From: an uncultured SAR86 cluster bacterium | Lineage (GTDB): Bacteria > Pseudomonadota > Gammaproteobacteria > Magnimaribacterales > AG-339-G14 | DNA: 54,344 nucleotides | Direction of reading: 5' to 3' | NCBI GenBank assembly: GCA_902594855.1 | Contig: CACJNS010000005.1 | Location: 1-54,344 of the forward strand | Shown: in pieces, positions 18,964-26,817 of the stretch | How the letters are laid out: every line of letters begins with the position of its first letter | Position numbering within the stretch: position 1 is the stretch's first letter | Position numbers and translations under genes: made by a program | Notes under the pieces: generated by a model | Databases searched by the model: none | The model's input: only the letters and a program-made list of their open reading frames with translations | Told to the model about the DNA's origin: nothing

Positions 18964-20145
18964 TTAAAAGCCTTTATTTGTAACAATGTCAGTGGTTTGA
19001 GCGGAATTAAGAATGTCTGTAAACGGAATAAGCTGTCTAACAAATCTAGACCAAGATGTAACGCCTCTGGTTCCTATGTAAACAATATCTTGTGACTGGA
19101 GATTAAATTTTCCAGCCAATAAGTAACCAGAAGATGAAGACAAGTCAGCTTTGAATATTCTTGGCTTACCCTCAAAATCTTTTGGTCTGTAGATAAAAAT
19201 ATCCTTTCCTTTGGCAGTATTTTTATTGAGTCCATTAGCTTGGGACAATGCAGAAGATAAAAGAATATTGCTTCTCTCCATTTTAATAGATTTGGGTTGA
19301 AAAGCCTCACCTAGAACATGCACTAAATTTTCAGAAGAATCTGGTAAGTGAATAACATCTCCATCTTTAAGATAAATAAGATTTTGTATTTGTGATTTTC
19401 TGGCAAGATATTCATAATCCAGATCATATATATAACCATCTCTTGTGAATTTTAAAGATGTCAGATCACCAGTTTTAAAGCTGTCTATATTAAAAGCATT
19501 AGCATTTGAAACTATTTGACTCAAGGTTATTGGCACAGTTGTGATTGGATAGGTTCCTGGATTTGCAAATGAACCGGATACAGTAACTTTTTTTGAATTA
19601 AATTCTGATACAGATACATCTACTTGAGGATTATTTAAAACATTTGATAGTTTAGAAGTAAGTTCAAGCCTTATTTCCTCAACTGTTGATCCTTCTACAT
19701 CGATTATTCCAGCATTTGGATAAAAAATTGTTCCATCATCCCTTACATATTTTTCGAAAATAGGATTTATCGCTGCACCACTAACTAAAGAAGCAGATAA
19801 CCTTTCAGTTTCACCATAAACATAAATAAAGAGTCTATCACCAACACCGATTTTGTATGAATCTGGTTGATACATAAGAAGATTAGTTGGTAGATTGAGA
19901 GGTCTATTAGCTTCTCTTGAAATAAGTTCAGAATCTATGCTTTCTATTAAAATTGGATCAGGAGATAAATCACTTATTATTGTTGCTTCATAACTTCTAT
20001 TTCTAAATTTTTTATCAGTATTTAAATTTGAAGCAGAAATAGATGAATCAACAGATCCAAATGTGCATGCTCCATTTGTAGAAGAACATACAGAGCCGCA
20101 TGAGGCGACTATCAGCAGAATGATTATAGATAGTAAAATCTTCAT
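18964..20145 (-). CDS. wza: Wza-like polysaccharide export lipoprotein
   Basis: This 393 aa protein is of the outer-membrane polysaccharide export (Poly_export/SLBB) family, which forms the secretion channel for capsule or exopolysaccharide. The lipobox VASC is at residue 16. The Poly_export domain begins YKIGVGDRLFIYVYGE (about 100) and includes VRDDGTIFYPNAGIIDVEG, followed by SLBB repeats (VTVSGSFANPGTYPI; VHVLGEAFQPKSI) and a C-terminal helix segment. It overlaps the upstream wzc-like gene by 4 bases (ATGA). No glycosyltransferases, flippase or polymerase are in this window, so the repeat-unit genes must be elsewhere. Confidence 0.9.
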   Translation of the reverse strand: MKILLSIIILLIVASCGSVCSSTNGACTFGSVDSSISASNLNTDKKFRNRSYEATIISDLSPDPILIESIDSELISREANRPLNLPTNLLMYQPDSYKIGVGDRLFIYVYGETERLSASLVSGAAINPIFEKYVRDDGTIFYPNAGIIDVEGSTVEEIRLELTSKLSNVLNNPQVDVSVSEFNSKKVTVSGSFANPGTYPITTVPITLSQIVSNANAFNIDSFKTGDLTSLKFTRDGYIYDLDYEYLARKSQIQNLIYLKDGDVIHLPDSSENLVHVLGEAFQPKSIKMERSNILLSSALSQANGLNKNTAKGKDIFIYRPKDFEGKPRIFKADLSSSSGYLLAGKFNLQSQDIVYIGTRGVTSWSRFVRQLIPFTDILNSAQTTDIVTNKGF

Positions 20146-22058
20146 TTGTCTTTACTAAAATATTTAGAAATCAATAATCTAATCCTCTCATAAGACTTTT
20201 TTACTGAATCAATGGCGAATACTACATATTTTTGTAGTTTTCTGAAAGTTTTTGATTCATTTTCTGAGGAATAGTAGTTATAAGGATTATAGTAGTTGTA
20301 AGATCCATAAATAGGATACCTAACACTAAACCAGAAAATTTCCAGGAAATATCTTACTTTATTTAAGAAAAACAGAATCTCAGCATTTTCTTTTTCTTTA
20401 TATTTTATTTCCTTATTAATGGAAGATATTTCTGAAAAACTACTTTCATGGGAAGAAAGAATACATATTATTTGATCAGCATAATTTGAAATTATTTTCG
20501 CATCAATAAACGTTCCCATTGGAGGTGAATCAATAAAAACTTTATCAAAATCAGCTTTTAATGAATTTATCAGATTTTCTAATTTATCAGAATTTAGATA
20601 TTTTAGAGGATCATCTGTTTCAGGTTTTTTAAAGAGAGCAACATCTGAAAAAGTTAAATTATTATTAAGATAATCTTCTGTACTGATCCCGTTAACTTTG
20701 AAATCACTTGAAGTATTGGAAATTCCTTTTTTTCTTAAATCAAGATCAATTAAACATATCTTTTCAGAAAAATTAGAGAGTTTATGAATTAATTTTTCAG
20801 AAAAATAAGATTTTCCAACTCCTTCTTTCATGCTGGAAATTAAATAAACTTTTTTATCTGAATTAAGGATATTAACGATTACTCTATCAGTGAAGTTTTT
20901 TTCTATGTCAAAAAGAATCTTTTTATTACCCCTGCCAGATATATAAGGAAATGCACCAATTAATAAGTTTCTATCTTCAAGATAATCTACCAATGAGTCT
21001 AAACTCATGATTTTGTCTGTAAAAAAATGGTTCAACAAGAATATTAAATAGGCAGCTAATAAAACTATAAGGCTTAAAAGAATCAATGTAATTCTTGGAC
21101 TTATCTTAATTGGATCTGATGGGTAATTGATAATTCTTACATTACTAGAACTAGAAGCAGCTTTAAGACTTAGAGATAATTTTTGTTTTTCAAGTTCTTC
21201 TAAACTTGAAGAATAGATATCAACCCTTTGCGTTAAATTGAATAATTTTCTTTGATCTGATGGTAAATCCTTTACATCTGATTCAAGAGCTTGTAGCTCA
21301 TTTAATAAAACCTTTTTTTGTTCGATTAATGTTGAATAAATCGGATGGGTTGATTTATAAAATTCTTTTAATTCAATTTCTTTTAATTCTATCTCTTGAA
21401 TCTCCTCATATAGAGTTTTTATAGAATCTCCTCTATTTTCGTCATCAAAAATTAAGTTATTTCCTCCTGATGATCTGAAAATTGTTAATTCTTCCTCAGC
21501 TGAGTTTAGTTGAGATCTTAATTTTGGTATTTCGTTATCGACAAATTCAATGCCTTTAATTGCTGTAATTCTATTATTTTCTACTCTGTCAGATAAATAT
21601 TCTTCTACAAGACTGTTAAGAATTGTTTTCGTTATAGTAATGTCATTATTAGAAAATCTTACCGTTAATAAGTTTTTTCCATCATCCGAAAAGCTTAATC
21701 CAGAAGATATCTCGTAAAGAGAGGGTGTATCTTCATTTAGAATGGAATTTAATTTATCTTTTGCACCTTCAATAGTATTCAAGGATTTAAAAATTTCCTT
21801 TTCAGCTATCAGTTGTATATCAATAGTAGATAGGTCTTGAATCGACGATGGATTAAAAGAATTAAAAGAAGAAGATCTTTCAAATTGTAATAAAGCATTT
21901 GACTGATAAATTCTTTCTTGAAATATGTATATCAGAAAAAAAATACAAATTGATCCAAGAAAAACTATCAATAAAGGATTAATTTTATTAAAAAAAACTG
22001 TAAGAAGAGTATCAAGATCTAAATCATCATTGAAACCCCTTTCTTTAAATTCTTTCAT
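20142..22058 (-). CDS. wzc: Wzc-like chain-length determinant / BY-kinase
   Basis: This 638 aa inner-membrane co-polymerase and bacterial tyrosine kinase controls polysaccharide export through Wza. TM1 is near residues 30-50 and a periplasmic coiled-coil Wzz region runs to about 330. TM2 (ITLILLSLIVLLAAYLIFLL) leads into the kinase: Walker A SSMKEGVGKS (Lys416), Walker A' ICLIDLDLRKKG, Walker B VFIDSPPMG. A tyrosine cluster with eight Tyr lies at 581-596, followed by a 42-residue basic tail, so the cluster is not at the very end as in E. coli Wzc. Confidence 0.92.
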   Translation of the reverse strand: MKEFKERGFNDDLDLDTLLTVFFNKINPLLIVFLGSICIFFLIYIFQERIYQSNALLQFERSSSFNSFNPSSIQDLSTIDIQLIAEKEIFKSLNTIEGAKDKLNSILNEDTPSLYEISSGLSFSDDGKNLLTVRFSNNDITITKTILNSLVEEYLSDRVENNRITAIKGIEFVDNEIPKLRSQLNSAEEELTIFRSSGGNNLIFDDENRGDSIKTLYEEIQEIELKEIELKEFYKSTHPIYSTLIEQKKVLLNELQALESDVKDLPSDQRKLFNLTQRVDIYSSSLEELEKQKLSLSLKAASSSSNVRIINYPSDPIKISPRITLILLSLIVLLAAYLIFLLNHFFTDKIMSLDSLVDYLEDRNLLIGAFPYISGRGNKKILFDIEKNFTDRVIVNILNSDKKVYLISSMKEGVGKSYFSEKLIHKLSNFSEKICLIDLDLRKKGISNTSSDFKVNGISTEDYLNNNLTFSDVALFKKPETDDPLKYLNSDKLENLINSLKADFDKVFIDSPPMGTFIDAKIISNYADQIICILSSHESSFSEISSINKEIKYKEKENAEILFFLNKVRYFLEIFWFSVRYPIYGSYNYYNPYNYYSSENESKTFRKLQKYVVFAIDSVKKSYERIRLLISKYFSKDK

Positions 22059-22078
22059 ATGACTTTAAAAATAACGGA

Positions 22079-22106
22079 ATTATATAAAAATTCGATAATA
22101 TGTCAG
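22079..22106 (-). promoter_or_regulatory. Promoter of the wzc-wza pair
   Basis: On the minus strand CTGACA (22106-22101) and TATAAT (22084-22079) are separated by 16 bases. They match consensus in five and six of six positions and give a leader of about 14 bases before the ATG at 22058. It is the best -35/-10 pair I found in the window. Confidence 0.6.
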
Positions 22107-22181
22107 TAAAAATAAGATATTTTATAACTAAGTAATAACTTTCATCAGGTTTAAACTCATATAGAATAGGCAAACCAAAAA

Positions 22182-22273
22182 GGAGGGGTGGCAGAGTCTG
22201 GTTGAATGCACTGGTCTTGAAAACCAGCAGGTCAGAAATGGCCTCGTGGGTTCGAATCCCACCCCCTCCGCCA
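22182..22273 (+). tRNA. tRNA-Ser (anticodon UGA)
   Basis: The acceptor stem GGAGGGG (22182-22188) pairs with CCCCTCC (22263-22269); discriminator G and an encoded CCA follow (22271-22273). The anticodon stem CTGGT/ACCAG encloses the loop CTTGAAA with anticodon TGA at 22218-22220. A long variable arm and the GTTCGAATC T loop are those of a serine isoacceptor. A possible -10 (TAGAAT, 22162-22167) lies upstream, and the LOG-family gene begins 8 bases after the CCA, so the two are likely one transcript. Confidence 0.97.
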
Positions 22274-22281
22274 TTATAAAA

Positions 22282-22812
22282 ATGAATATTTGCGTCTTTC
22301 TAGGTTCATCAATTGGTAATGATCCTGTTTATGCCAAAACTGCCTTTGAATTAGGTAAACAAATTGCTATATCAAATCATAAACTTGTTTATGGAGGAGG
22401 AGGATTAGGATTGATGAATGAGCTTGCAAATGGCTGCCTTTCTGAGGGAGGAGACGTTTATGGGATTATTACTGAAAGATTACTTGATATGGAAGCAGGT
22501 CATGAGGGTATTCAGGAATTAAAAATTGTTCAAACCATGCATGAAAGAAAAAAAATTATGTCTGATGCTGCTGATTGTTTTATTTTATTACCTGGAGGAG
22601 TGGGATCATATGAAGAGATCTTTGAAATTATGGCTTGGAATCAACTTCAAATTATAAATAAACCAATTTTTATCCTAAACACGAAAGGCTTTTATGATTC
22701 ACTGAAAATATTTCTTGATCAAGCAAAAGATGAAGGTTTTTTTAATGAAAAAACATTCAATATGTTCAACTTATATGACTCAATTGAAGAAATCTTTTCT
22801 AAAATTGATTAA
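22282..22812 (+). CDS. LOG-family protein (nucleotide 5'-monophosphate phosphoribohydrolase-like)
   Basis: This 176 aa Rossmann-like protein is of the TIGR00730/LOG family, whose members release the base from purine or cytokinin riboside monophosphates. The motifs GSSIGNDPVYAKTA, YGGGGLGLMNELANG and PGGVGSYEEIFEIMAWNQL (the PGGxGTxxE signature with Thr to Ser) are present. I take the ATG at 22282; an in-frame upstream ATG (22246) falls inside the tRNA T arm and is not credible. It is followed by a 319-base gap holding a structured RNA. Confidence 0.92.
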   Translation: MNICVFLGSSIGNDPVYAKTAFELGKQIAISNHKLVYGGGGLGLMNELANGCLSEGGDVYGIITERLLDMEAGHEGIQELKIVQTMHERKKIMSDAADCFILLPGGVGSYEEIFEIMAWNQLQIINKPIFILNTKGFYDSLKIFLDQAKDEGFFNEKTFNMFNLYDSIEEIFSKID

Positions 22813-22900
22813 AAATTAACCAATTTGCTTTTTTATTTTATAAATAAATATAAAAATTTTTTTTAATAATAAATTAATCTTAAAAAGAGCATTTTAGGTA

Positions 22901-22931
22901 TTGAGTCGAACAAAAAAATCATTAGTATAGA
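22901..22931 (+). promoter_or_regulatory. Possible promoter for the structured RNA
   Basis: TTGAGT (22901-22906) and TATAGA (22926-22931), each four of six to consensus or better, are 19 bases apart. They would start a transcript near 22938, some 53 bases before the folded domain. The spacing is long and the gap is AT-rich, so this is weak. The rest of 22813-22900 is low-complexity A/T with nothing I can assign. Confidence 0.3.
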
Positions 22932-22990
22932 TATCAGTCTTTTAACAAAATTTAATTAACTCGAGACGATTAAACAGAAGTAAAAGATGA

Positions 22991-23088
22991 GAAGAAGAAG
23001 GGTGAGAAGAACTGAGGAAACTCAGCCACCTGCAGGGAGAAGGGTCAATCGCCTGCATCAGTAGAACCCACTGAACCCCTTCAACTTC
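22991..23088 (+). ncRNA. Folded RNA element upstream of trpS (sRNA or leader/riboswitch candidate)
   Basis: The segment folds as a closed multi-branch domain. The closing helix pairs GAAG (22991-22994) with CTTC (23085-23088) and GAAGGG (22997-23002) with CCCTTC (23077-23082), separated by a symmetric AA/AA internal loop. Inside are three hairpins: CTGAG-GAAA-CTCAG (23012-23025, a GNRA tetraloop), TGCAGG/CCTGCA (23031-23036/23052-23057) and CAGT/ACTG (23059-23062/23070-23073). The loop of hairpin 2 holds GGGT (23042-23045) and that of hairpin 3 ACCC (23066-23069), able to form a kissing contact. A terminator follows at once. I do not recognise it as 6S, 4.5S, tmRNA, RNase P or a riboswitch I know. 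Confidence 0.65.
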
Positions 23089-23091
23089 GAT

Positions 23092-23120
23092 AAAACACCA
23101 CTTTTGTGGTGTTTTTTTTT
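23092..23120 (+). terminator. Intrinsic terminator immediately upstream of trpS
   Basis: AAAACACCAC (23092-23101), loop TTTT, GTGGTGTTTT (23106-23115), with the T run continuing to 23120. It lies 3 bases after the folded RNA and only 11 bases before the trpS ATG. Either it ends a separate small RNA or it is an attenuator for trpS. Confidence 0.92.
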
Positions 23121-23125
23121 ATACT
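23120..23125 (+). promoter_or_regulatory. Putative -10 box six bases before the trpS start
   Basis: TATACT (five of six) overlaps the last T of the terminator and ends 6 bases before the ATG at 23132, predicting a leaderless trpS mRNA. No Shine-Dalgarno is present and no good -35 is seen in the terminator stem. It competes with read-through as an explanation for trpS expression. Confidence 0.4.
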
Positions 23126-23131
23126 TACATT

Positions 23132-24115
23132 ATGGATTCCTCTCTTACAGGTATTACAACTACTGGTACGCCTCATTTAGGTAATTATGTCGGAGCTATA
23201 AAACCTGCTATCCAACTAAGTAAGAAATTTAAATCCTATCTTTTTTTAGCTGACTATCATTCCTTGATAAAAGTTAATGATCCCAATGCTGTGAAAGAAT
23301 CTTCCATGAAGATAGCTGCGACGTGGTTAGCTTGCGGACTTGATAGTAAAAACTCTCTTTTTTACAGACAATCGAAAGTTCCACAAATACTTGAATTAAA
23401 TTGGATTTTATCTTGTATGGCTCCTAAAGGGCTTCTCAATAGAGCGCATGCATACAAAGCTGCAGTTGATTTAAACAAAGAAAATAAAAACGACGAAGAC
23501 TATGGTATTTCTCATGGCTTATTTAGTTATCCAGTGTTGATGTCTGCAGATATTTTGATGTTCAATCCTAAATATGTTCCTGTTGGAAAGGACCAAAAAC
23601 AACATTTAGAAATTACTCGTGACATAGCAGATAAATTTAACAAAACTTATGATAATTTTTTTCAATTACCTGAACCCATTATTGACGAATCTCTTGATTT
23701 ATTGATCGGTACAGACGGGAGAAAGATGAGTAAAAGTTACAATAACTCAATAGATTTATTTTCTTCTGAAAAAACTTTGCAAAAATCTATCAATAAAATT
23801 AAAACTGATTCAAAAGAACCCGGTGAAAAAAAGGAGACAAAAGATTCAATTATTTTTCAGTACTTTAATCACTTTTCTGATGAAGAAGAAATAAATGAGA
23901 TAAAAAAAGAATTTGATGATGGAATTGGTTGGGGTGATGCCAAGAAAAAGTTATTTACAAAAATAAATCAAGAAATATCACCTCTTAGAGATAAATATTT
24001 CGAATTAATAGATAGCCCTAAATTGATAGAAGATACATTAGAGGCTGGTGAAACCAAGGCTAGAGACGAAGCTAATAAAAATTTAGATAAAATTAAGGAA
24101 AAAATTGGAATTTGA
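23132..24115 (+). CDS. trpS: Tryptophan--tRNA ligase
   Basis: This class I synthetase charges tRNA-Trp. The 327 aa protein has the N-terminal TGITTTGTPHLGNYVGA with the HIGH-like PHLGN, the Trp-binding segment FLADYHSLI, SADILMFNPKYVPVGKDQKQHLEITRDIA, and the KMSKS loop GRKMSKSYNNSI. The length is typical. The ATG lies just past a terminator with no Shine-Dalgarno, so expression depends on read-through of the RNA element or on a promoter overlapping it. The last bases overlap the next, unknown gene. Confidence 0.97.
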   Translation: MDSSLTGITTTGTPHLGNYVGAIKPAIQLSKKFKSYLFLADYHSLIKVNDPNAVKESSMKIAATWLACGLDSKNSLFYRQSKVPQILELNWILSCMAPKGLLNRAHAYKAAVDLNKENKNDEDYGISHGLFSYPVLMSADILMFNPKYVPVGKDQKQHLEITRDIADKFNKTYDNFFQLPEPIIDESLDLLIGTDGRKMSKSYNNSIDLFSSEKTLQKSINKIKTDSKEPGEKKETKDSIIFQYFNHFSDEEEINEIKKEFDDGIGWGDAKKKLFTKINQEISPLRDKYFELIDSPKLIEDTLEAGETKARDEANKNLDKIKEKIGI

Positions 24116-24671
24116 AAAAAGTAAAAAATCTGTTTCACATAAAAGTGAAGATTTACTTTTAAATGGTACTGACTATCTTAGATTGGGTACAAATTTCCAA
24201 TGTTTAATTTCTTTTTTCTCTATAAATAATAATAATTATTATTCATCAAAAAAATTATTAGAAATATATAAGGCTAGTCCTTTTTTTAATTTCCAATTAA
24301 CTGGGAATTTCTTTAATTATCTCCCAAAATACCACGGGCCTTTTTTATCTAAAAATATTCAGGTAAAAAATTATCTTGAAATACCGCCTAACAATTCTTT
24401 CCTTAAATCGCTTGATGCAATAGTAAATTCAAAAACTAAATACAAGAATGTCATTAATAATGAGGCAATAGGCAAATTTAACGAAAGAGTAATTAAAATT
24501 TATTCTGATTGTTATAAATTTGTATTTTTAGAAAATTCTGAATCTTTTAAAAACATAAAGCCAATTAAATACGAGCATGAGTGGTCTCATGCATTAGTAT
24601 CTTATGATGAATTTATTTGCTTTACACAGAGCAAAAATTCTTTTTTCCTTATTTCTCTAGCTAGAGATTAA
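24105..24671 (+). CDS. Hypothetical protein, no recognised family
   Basis: I do not recognise this 188 aa protein. It is soluble by sequence, with no signal peptide or membrane segment, and rich in Asn, Lys, Phe and Tyr. Its C-terminal half has conserved-looking aromatic and His patterns (YKFVFLEN, YEHEWSHALVSYDEF). The only early start is TTG at 24105, overlapping the trpS stop by 11 bases; there is no in-frame ATG in the whole reading frame. Continuous frame over 560 bases in this AT-rich DNA, and the tight coupling to trpS, argue it is real. Function unknown. Confidence 0.55.
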   Translation: MEFEKSKKSVSHKSEDLLLNGTDYLRLGTNFQCLISFFSINNNNYYSSKKLLEIYKASPFFNFQLTGNFFNYLPKYHGPFLSKNIQVKNYLEIPPNNSFLKSLDAIVNSKTKYKNVINNEAIGKFNERVIKIYSDCYKFVFLENSESFKNIKPIKYEHEWSHALVSYDEFICFTQSKNSFFLISLARD

Positions 24672-24678
24672 TAATCCA

Positions 24679-25908
24679 ATGCAATCGAATAATAGTGCAC
24701 CACGATCAATATGGCTGTTAGCCATAGCCTTGGCGTTTGTTGGTGCAGGTCAATCAACAATGTTTATTTTAATTCCTCCAGAAGTTAGAAATTTAGGATT
24801 TAATGAGTTCCAAGTAGGATTAATTTTCTCTATTTCTGCTGTTGCTTGGATGATTTCCAGTCCATTTTGGGGCGATTTAAGCGATAAATTTGGTAGACAC
24901 TGGATTTTTTTAATAGGAATGATTGGATTCGCAATCTCCCTTATTTTGATAACGACATTAATTGAATCTGCAAGACAATTAATAATCCCTCTCTATCTTG
25001 TACTTCCTTTATTAATTTTAACAAGACTAATAAATGGACTTTTTGGAAGCGCTGTTCGACCAGCAGCAGGGGGTAGAATTGCAGATATTACTTCACCTGA
25101 ATTACGGACAGCTGGATTTGCCCGTTTTGATGCAGGCTGGCAATTTGGAGTGATTGTAGGCCCAATTTTTGTTGGACTGGTGCTATGGCTTAGTGATGGA
25201 GATTTCTCTCTTCCATTTTTAATCATTGGTCTTTCTGGCTTGATTGCTGGATATATGAATTTTAAATTAATGAAGAACTCACATGTCGATACAGAAGTCG
25301 ATAAAAGCGTAAAAAAAATAAATTATTTAGATGAAAGAATTTGGCCATCGATGTTCGTTGCTGCTTTTATGGGTATGTCGAATGCAACAATGGTACTTAC
25401 AGCATCTCTTTATTTTCAAGATTTAAGTCCTGAAATTGAGAATATTTATCCTTACGTTGCTTTTGGTTTTTCGTTGATAGCAATATCAGGTCTTTTAACT
25501 CAACTATTTTTAGTCGATAGATTAAGACTTTCTCCTTATTTATTATTAAGAGTAGGACCATTGATAATGTTAGTTTCATTTTTAGGAATCGCGTTTGCGT
25601 CAAGTATTAACGTTTTGTTTATTTATTTGACTTTACATGGAGTGGGTTCAGCTCTCACACGTTCTGGAAATGTGGCGCAACTATCTTTATCGGTAAATAA
25701 AAATGAGCAGGGTTTAATAAACGGGTTATTAGGAGGTGTAATGCCATTAGGTCATCTCCTAACACCTATCATAACCATGCCTTTGTATATGATAGCGCCA
25801 AATTATCCTTTTATATTTATTGCCATTCTATCTGTACTCATTATCATGTTTATTAACTTGTCTAAAAAGTTTACTAACAAGCTTCATGTGGGAGAAATAA
25901 ATGTTTGA
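24679..25908 (+). CDS. MFS transporter (TetA-like drug:H+ antiporter group)
   Basis: This 409 aa inner-membrane transporter of the major facilitator superfamily has about 12 hydrophobic helices. Motif A between TM2 and TM3 is GDLSDKFGRHW, and TM5 carries a motif C-like RFDAGWQFGVIVGPIF, typical of exporters. A second-half repeat of motif A is weak. The substrate is not deducible. It overlaps the downstream SDR gene by 8 bases, so it may move a compound related to the oxidoreductases that follow. Confidence 0.9.
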   Translation: MQSNNSAPRSIWLLAIALAFVGAGQSTMFILIPPEVRNLGFNEFQVGLIFSISAVAWMISSPFWGDLSDKFGRHWIFLIGMIGFAISLILITTLIESARQLIIPLYLVLPLLILTRLINGLFGSAVRPAAGGRIADITSPELRTAGFARFDAGWQFGVIVGPIFVGLVLWLSDGDFSLPFLIIGLSGLIAGYMNFKLMKNSHVDTEVDKSVKKINYLDERIWPSMFVAAFMGMSNATMVLTASLYFQDLSPEIENIYPYVAFGFSLIAISGLLTQLFLVDRLRLSPYLLLRVGPLIMLVSFLGIAFASSINVLFIYLTLHGVGSALTRSGNVAQLSLSVNKNEQGLINGLLGGVMPLGHLLTPIITMPLYMIAPNYPFIFIAILSVLIIMFINLSKKFTNKLHVGEINV

Positions 25909-26794
25909 TAAAAATGTATTAAAAGGAAAAAGAATCTTAGTAACCGGAGGTGGATCGGGTCTAGGTAAAGAAATGACTAGACACTTCGTCAAGCACGGTG
26001 CGGAAGTTTATATTTGTGGTAGAAGGGAAAACGTTCTGAAGGATACTGCTGAAGAAATTATGTCTGAGTATGGTGGAAAAGTTAATTATTTTCCACTTGA
26101 TATTAGAGACGCAATGTCAATTGAAGAAAATATTGAAAATGTTTTTAATGAAGGACCGTTAGATGGGTTAGTAAACAACGCCGCTGGAAATTTTATTTCA
26201 AGAACTAAGGATTTATCACCAAATGGTTTTAATGCAATTGCATCAATTGTCTTTCACGGTACTTTTTACATTACCAATGCCGTTGGCAAAAGATGGTTAG
26301 AACTTGGTCATAAAGGAAGTATTGTCTCGATTCTAGCAACATGGGTTTGGACCGGATCACCATTTGTTGTTCCATCTGCGATGTCAAAGTCAGGTATTAA
26401 TGCCATGACAAAGTCATTAGCAGTTGAGTGGGGACCTCACGGTATAAGATTAAACTCTATCGCTCCAGGTCCGTTTCCAACTGAAGGAGCTTGGGCAAGG
26501 TTGATGCCTCAAACAGGTGATAAGAAATCTGACATTTCTGAGGATGCTGAAAGAAGTAATGTTCCACTAGGAAGAGTAGGAAAAATGGATGAGCTAGGGA
26601 ATTTAGCAACTTTCTTAATGGCAGATGGCTGTGAATACCTTACAGGTCAGACTATTGCTATTGATGGAGCACAATACATCACTGGCGGGGGTACTTTTTC
26701 AATGATGAGTTCTTTTAAGGATGAAGATTGGGAAGCCATTAAAAATACAATAAAAGGCTCTAACGAGAAAGACAAAAAACAAAGAACTGTTTAG
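25901..26794 (+). CDS. SDR oxidoreductase, 2,4-dienoyl-CoA-reductase-like
   Basis: This 297 aa Rossmann protein has the cofactor motif VTGGGSGLGKEMTRHF, CGRREN suggesting NADP(H), VNNAAGNF, ILATWVWTGSP and AMSKSGINAMTKSLAVEWGPHGIRLNSIAPG. The Tyr of the canonical YxxxK is replaced (SAMSK), as in mitochondrial/peroxisomal-type dienoyl-CoA reductases, where other residues act. That places it in unsaturated acyl-CoA beta-oxidation or a related enoyl reduction. It overlaps the MFS gene and lies 23 bases upstream of the aldehyde dehydrogenase. Confidence 0.87.
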   Translation: MFDKNVLKGKRILVTGGGSGLGKEMTRHFVKHGAEVYICGRRENVLKDTAEEIMSEYGGKVNYFPLDIRDAMSIEENIENVFNEGPLDGLVNNAAGNFISRTKDLSPNGFNAIASIVFHGTFYITNAVGKRWLELGHKGSIVSILATWVWTGSPFVVPSAMSKSGINAMTKSLAVEWGPHGIRLNSIAPGPFPTEGAWARLMPQTGDKKSDISEDAERSNVPLGRVGKMDELGNLATFLMADGCEYLTGQTIAIDGAQYITGGGTFSMMSSFKDEDWEAIKNTIKGSNEKDKKQRTV

Positions 26795-26817
26795 AATTGT
26801 AATTAAAAGGAGGAAAT

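Noticed and set aside
22246-22281. Upstream in-frame ATG for the LOG gene
   Set aside because: It lies within the T arm of tRNA-Ser; the family N-terminus begins at 22282.
23031-23036. The palindrome CCTGCAGG as a protein-binding site
   Set aside because: It is better explained as the 5' strand of hairpin 2 in the RNA, whose other strand is at 23052-23057.
23012-23040. CsrB/RsmZ-type regulatory RNA from GGA-containing hairpins
   Set aside because: Only two GGA motifs are in or near loops; Csr-type RNAs have many repeated AGGA/GGA hairpins.
22987-23064. A 25-codon frame from ATG, very Arg-rich (MRRRRVRR at its start), within the trpS upstream region
   Set aside because: It coincides with the folded RNA, its purine-rich start is explained by the closing helix, there is no Shine-Dalgarno, and it contains no Trp codon that would make it an attenuation peptide.
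22991-23088. Possible TPP or cobalamin riboswitch, because of CTGAG and ACCC...CTGAACCCC segments
   Set aside because: The order and spacing of the conserved TPP elements (CUGAGA, then GAACCUGA, then the closing GCG) are not met, nor are the cobalamin box elements; the gene downstream is trpS.
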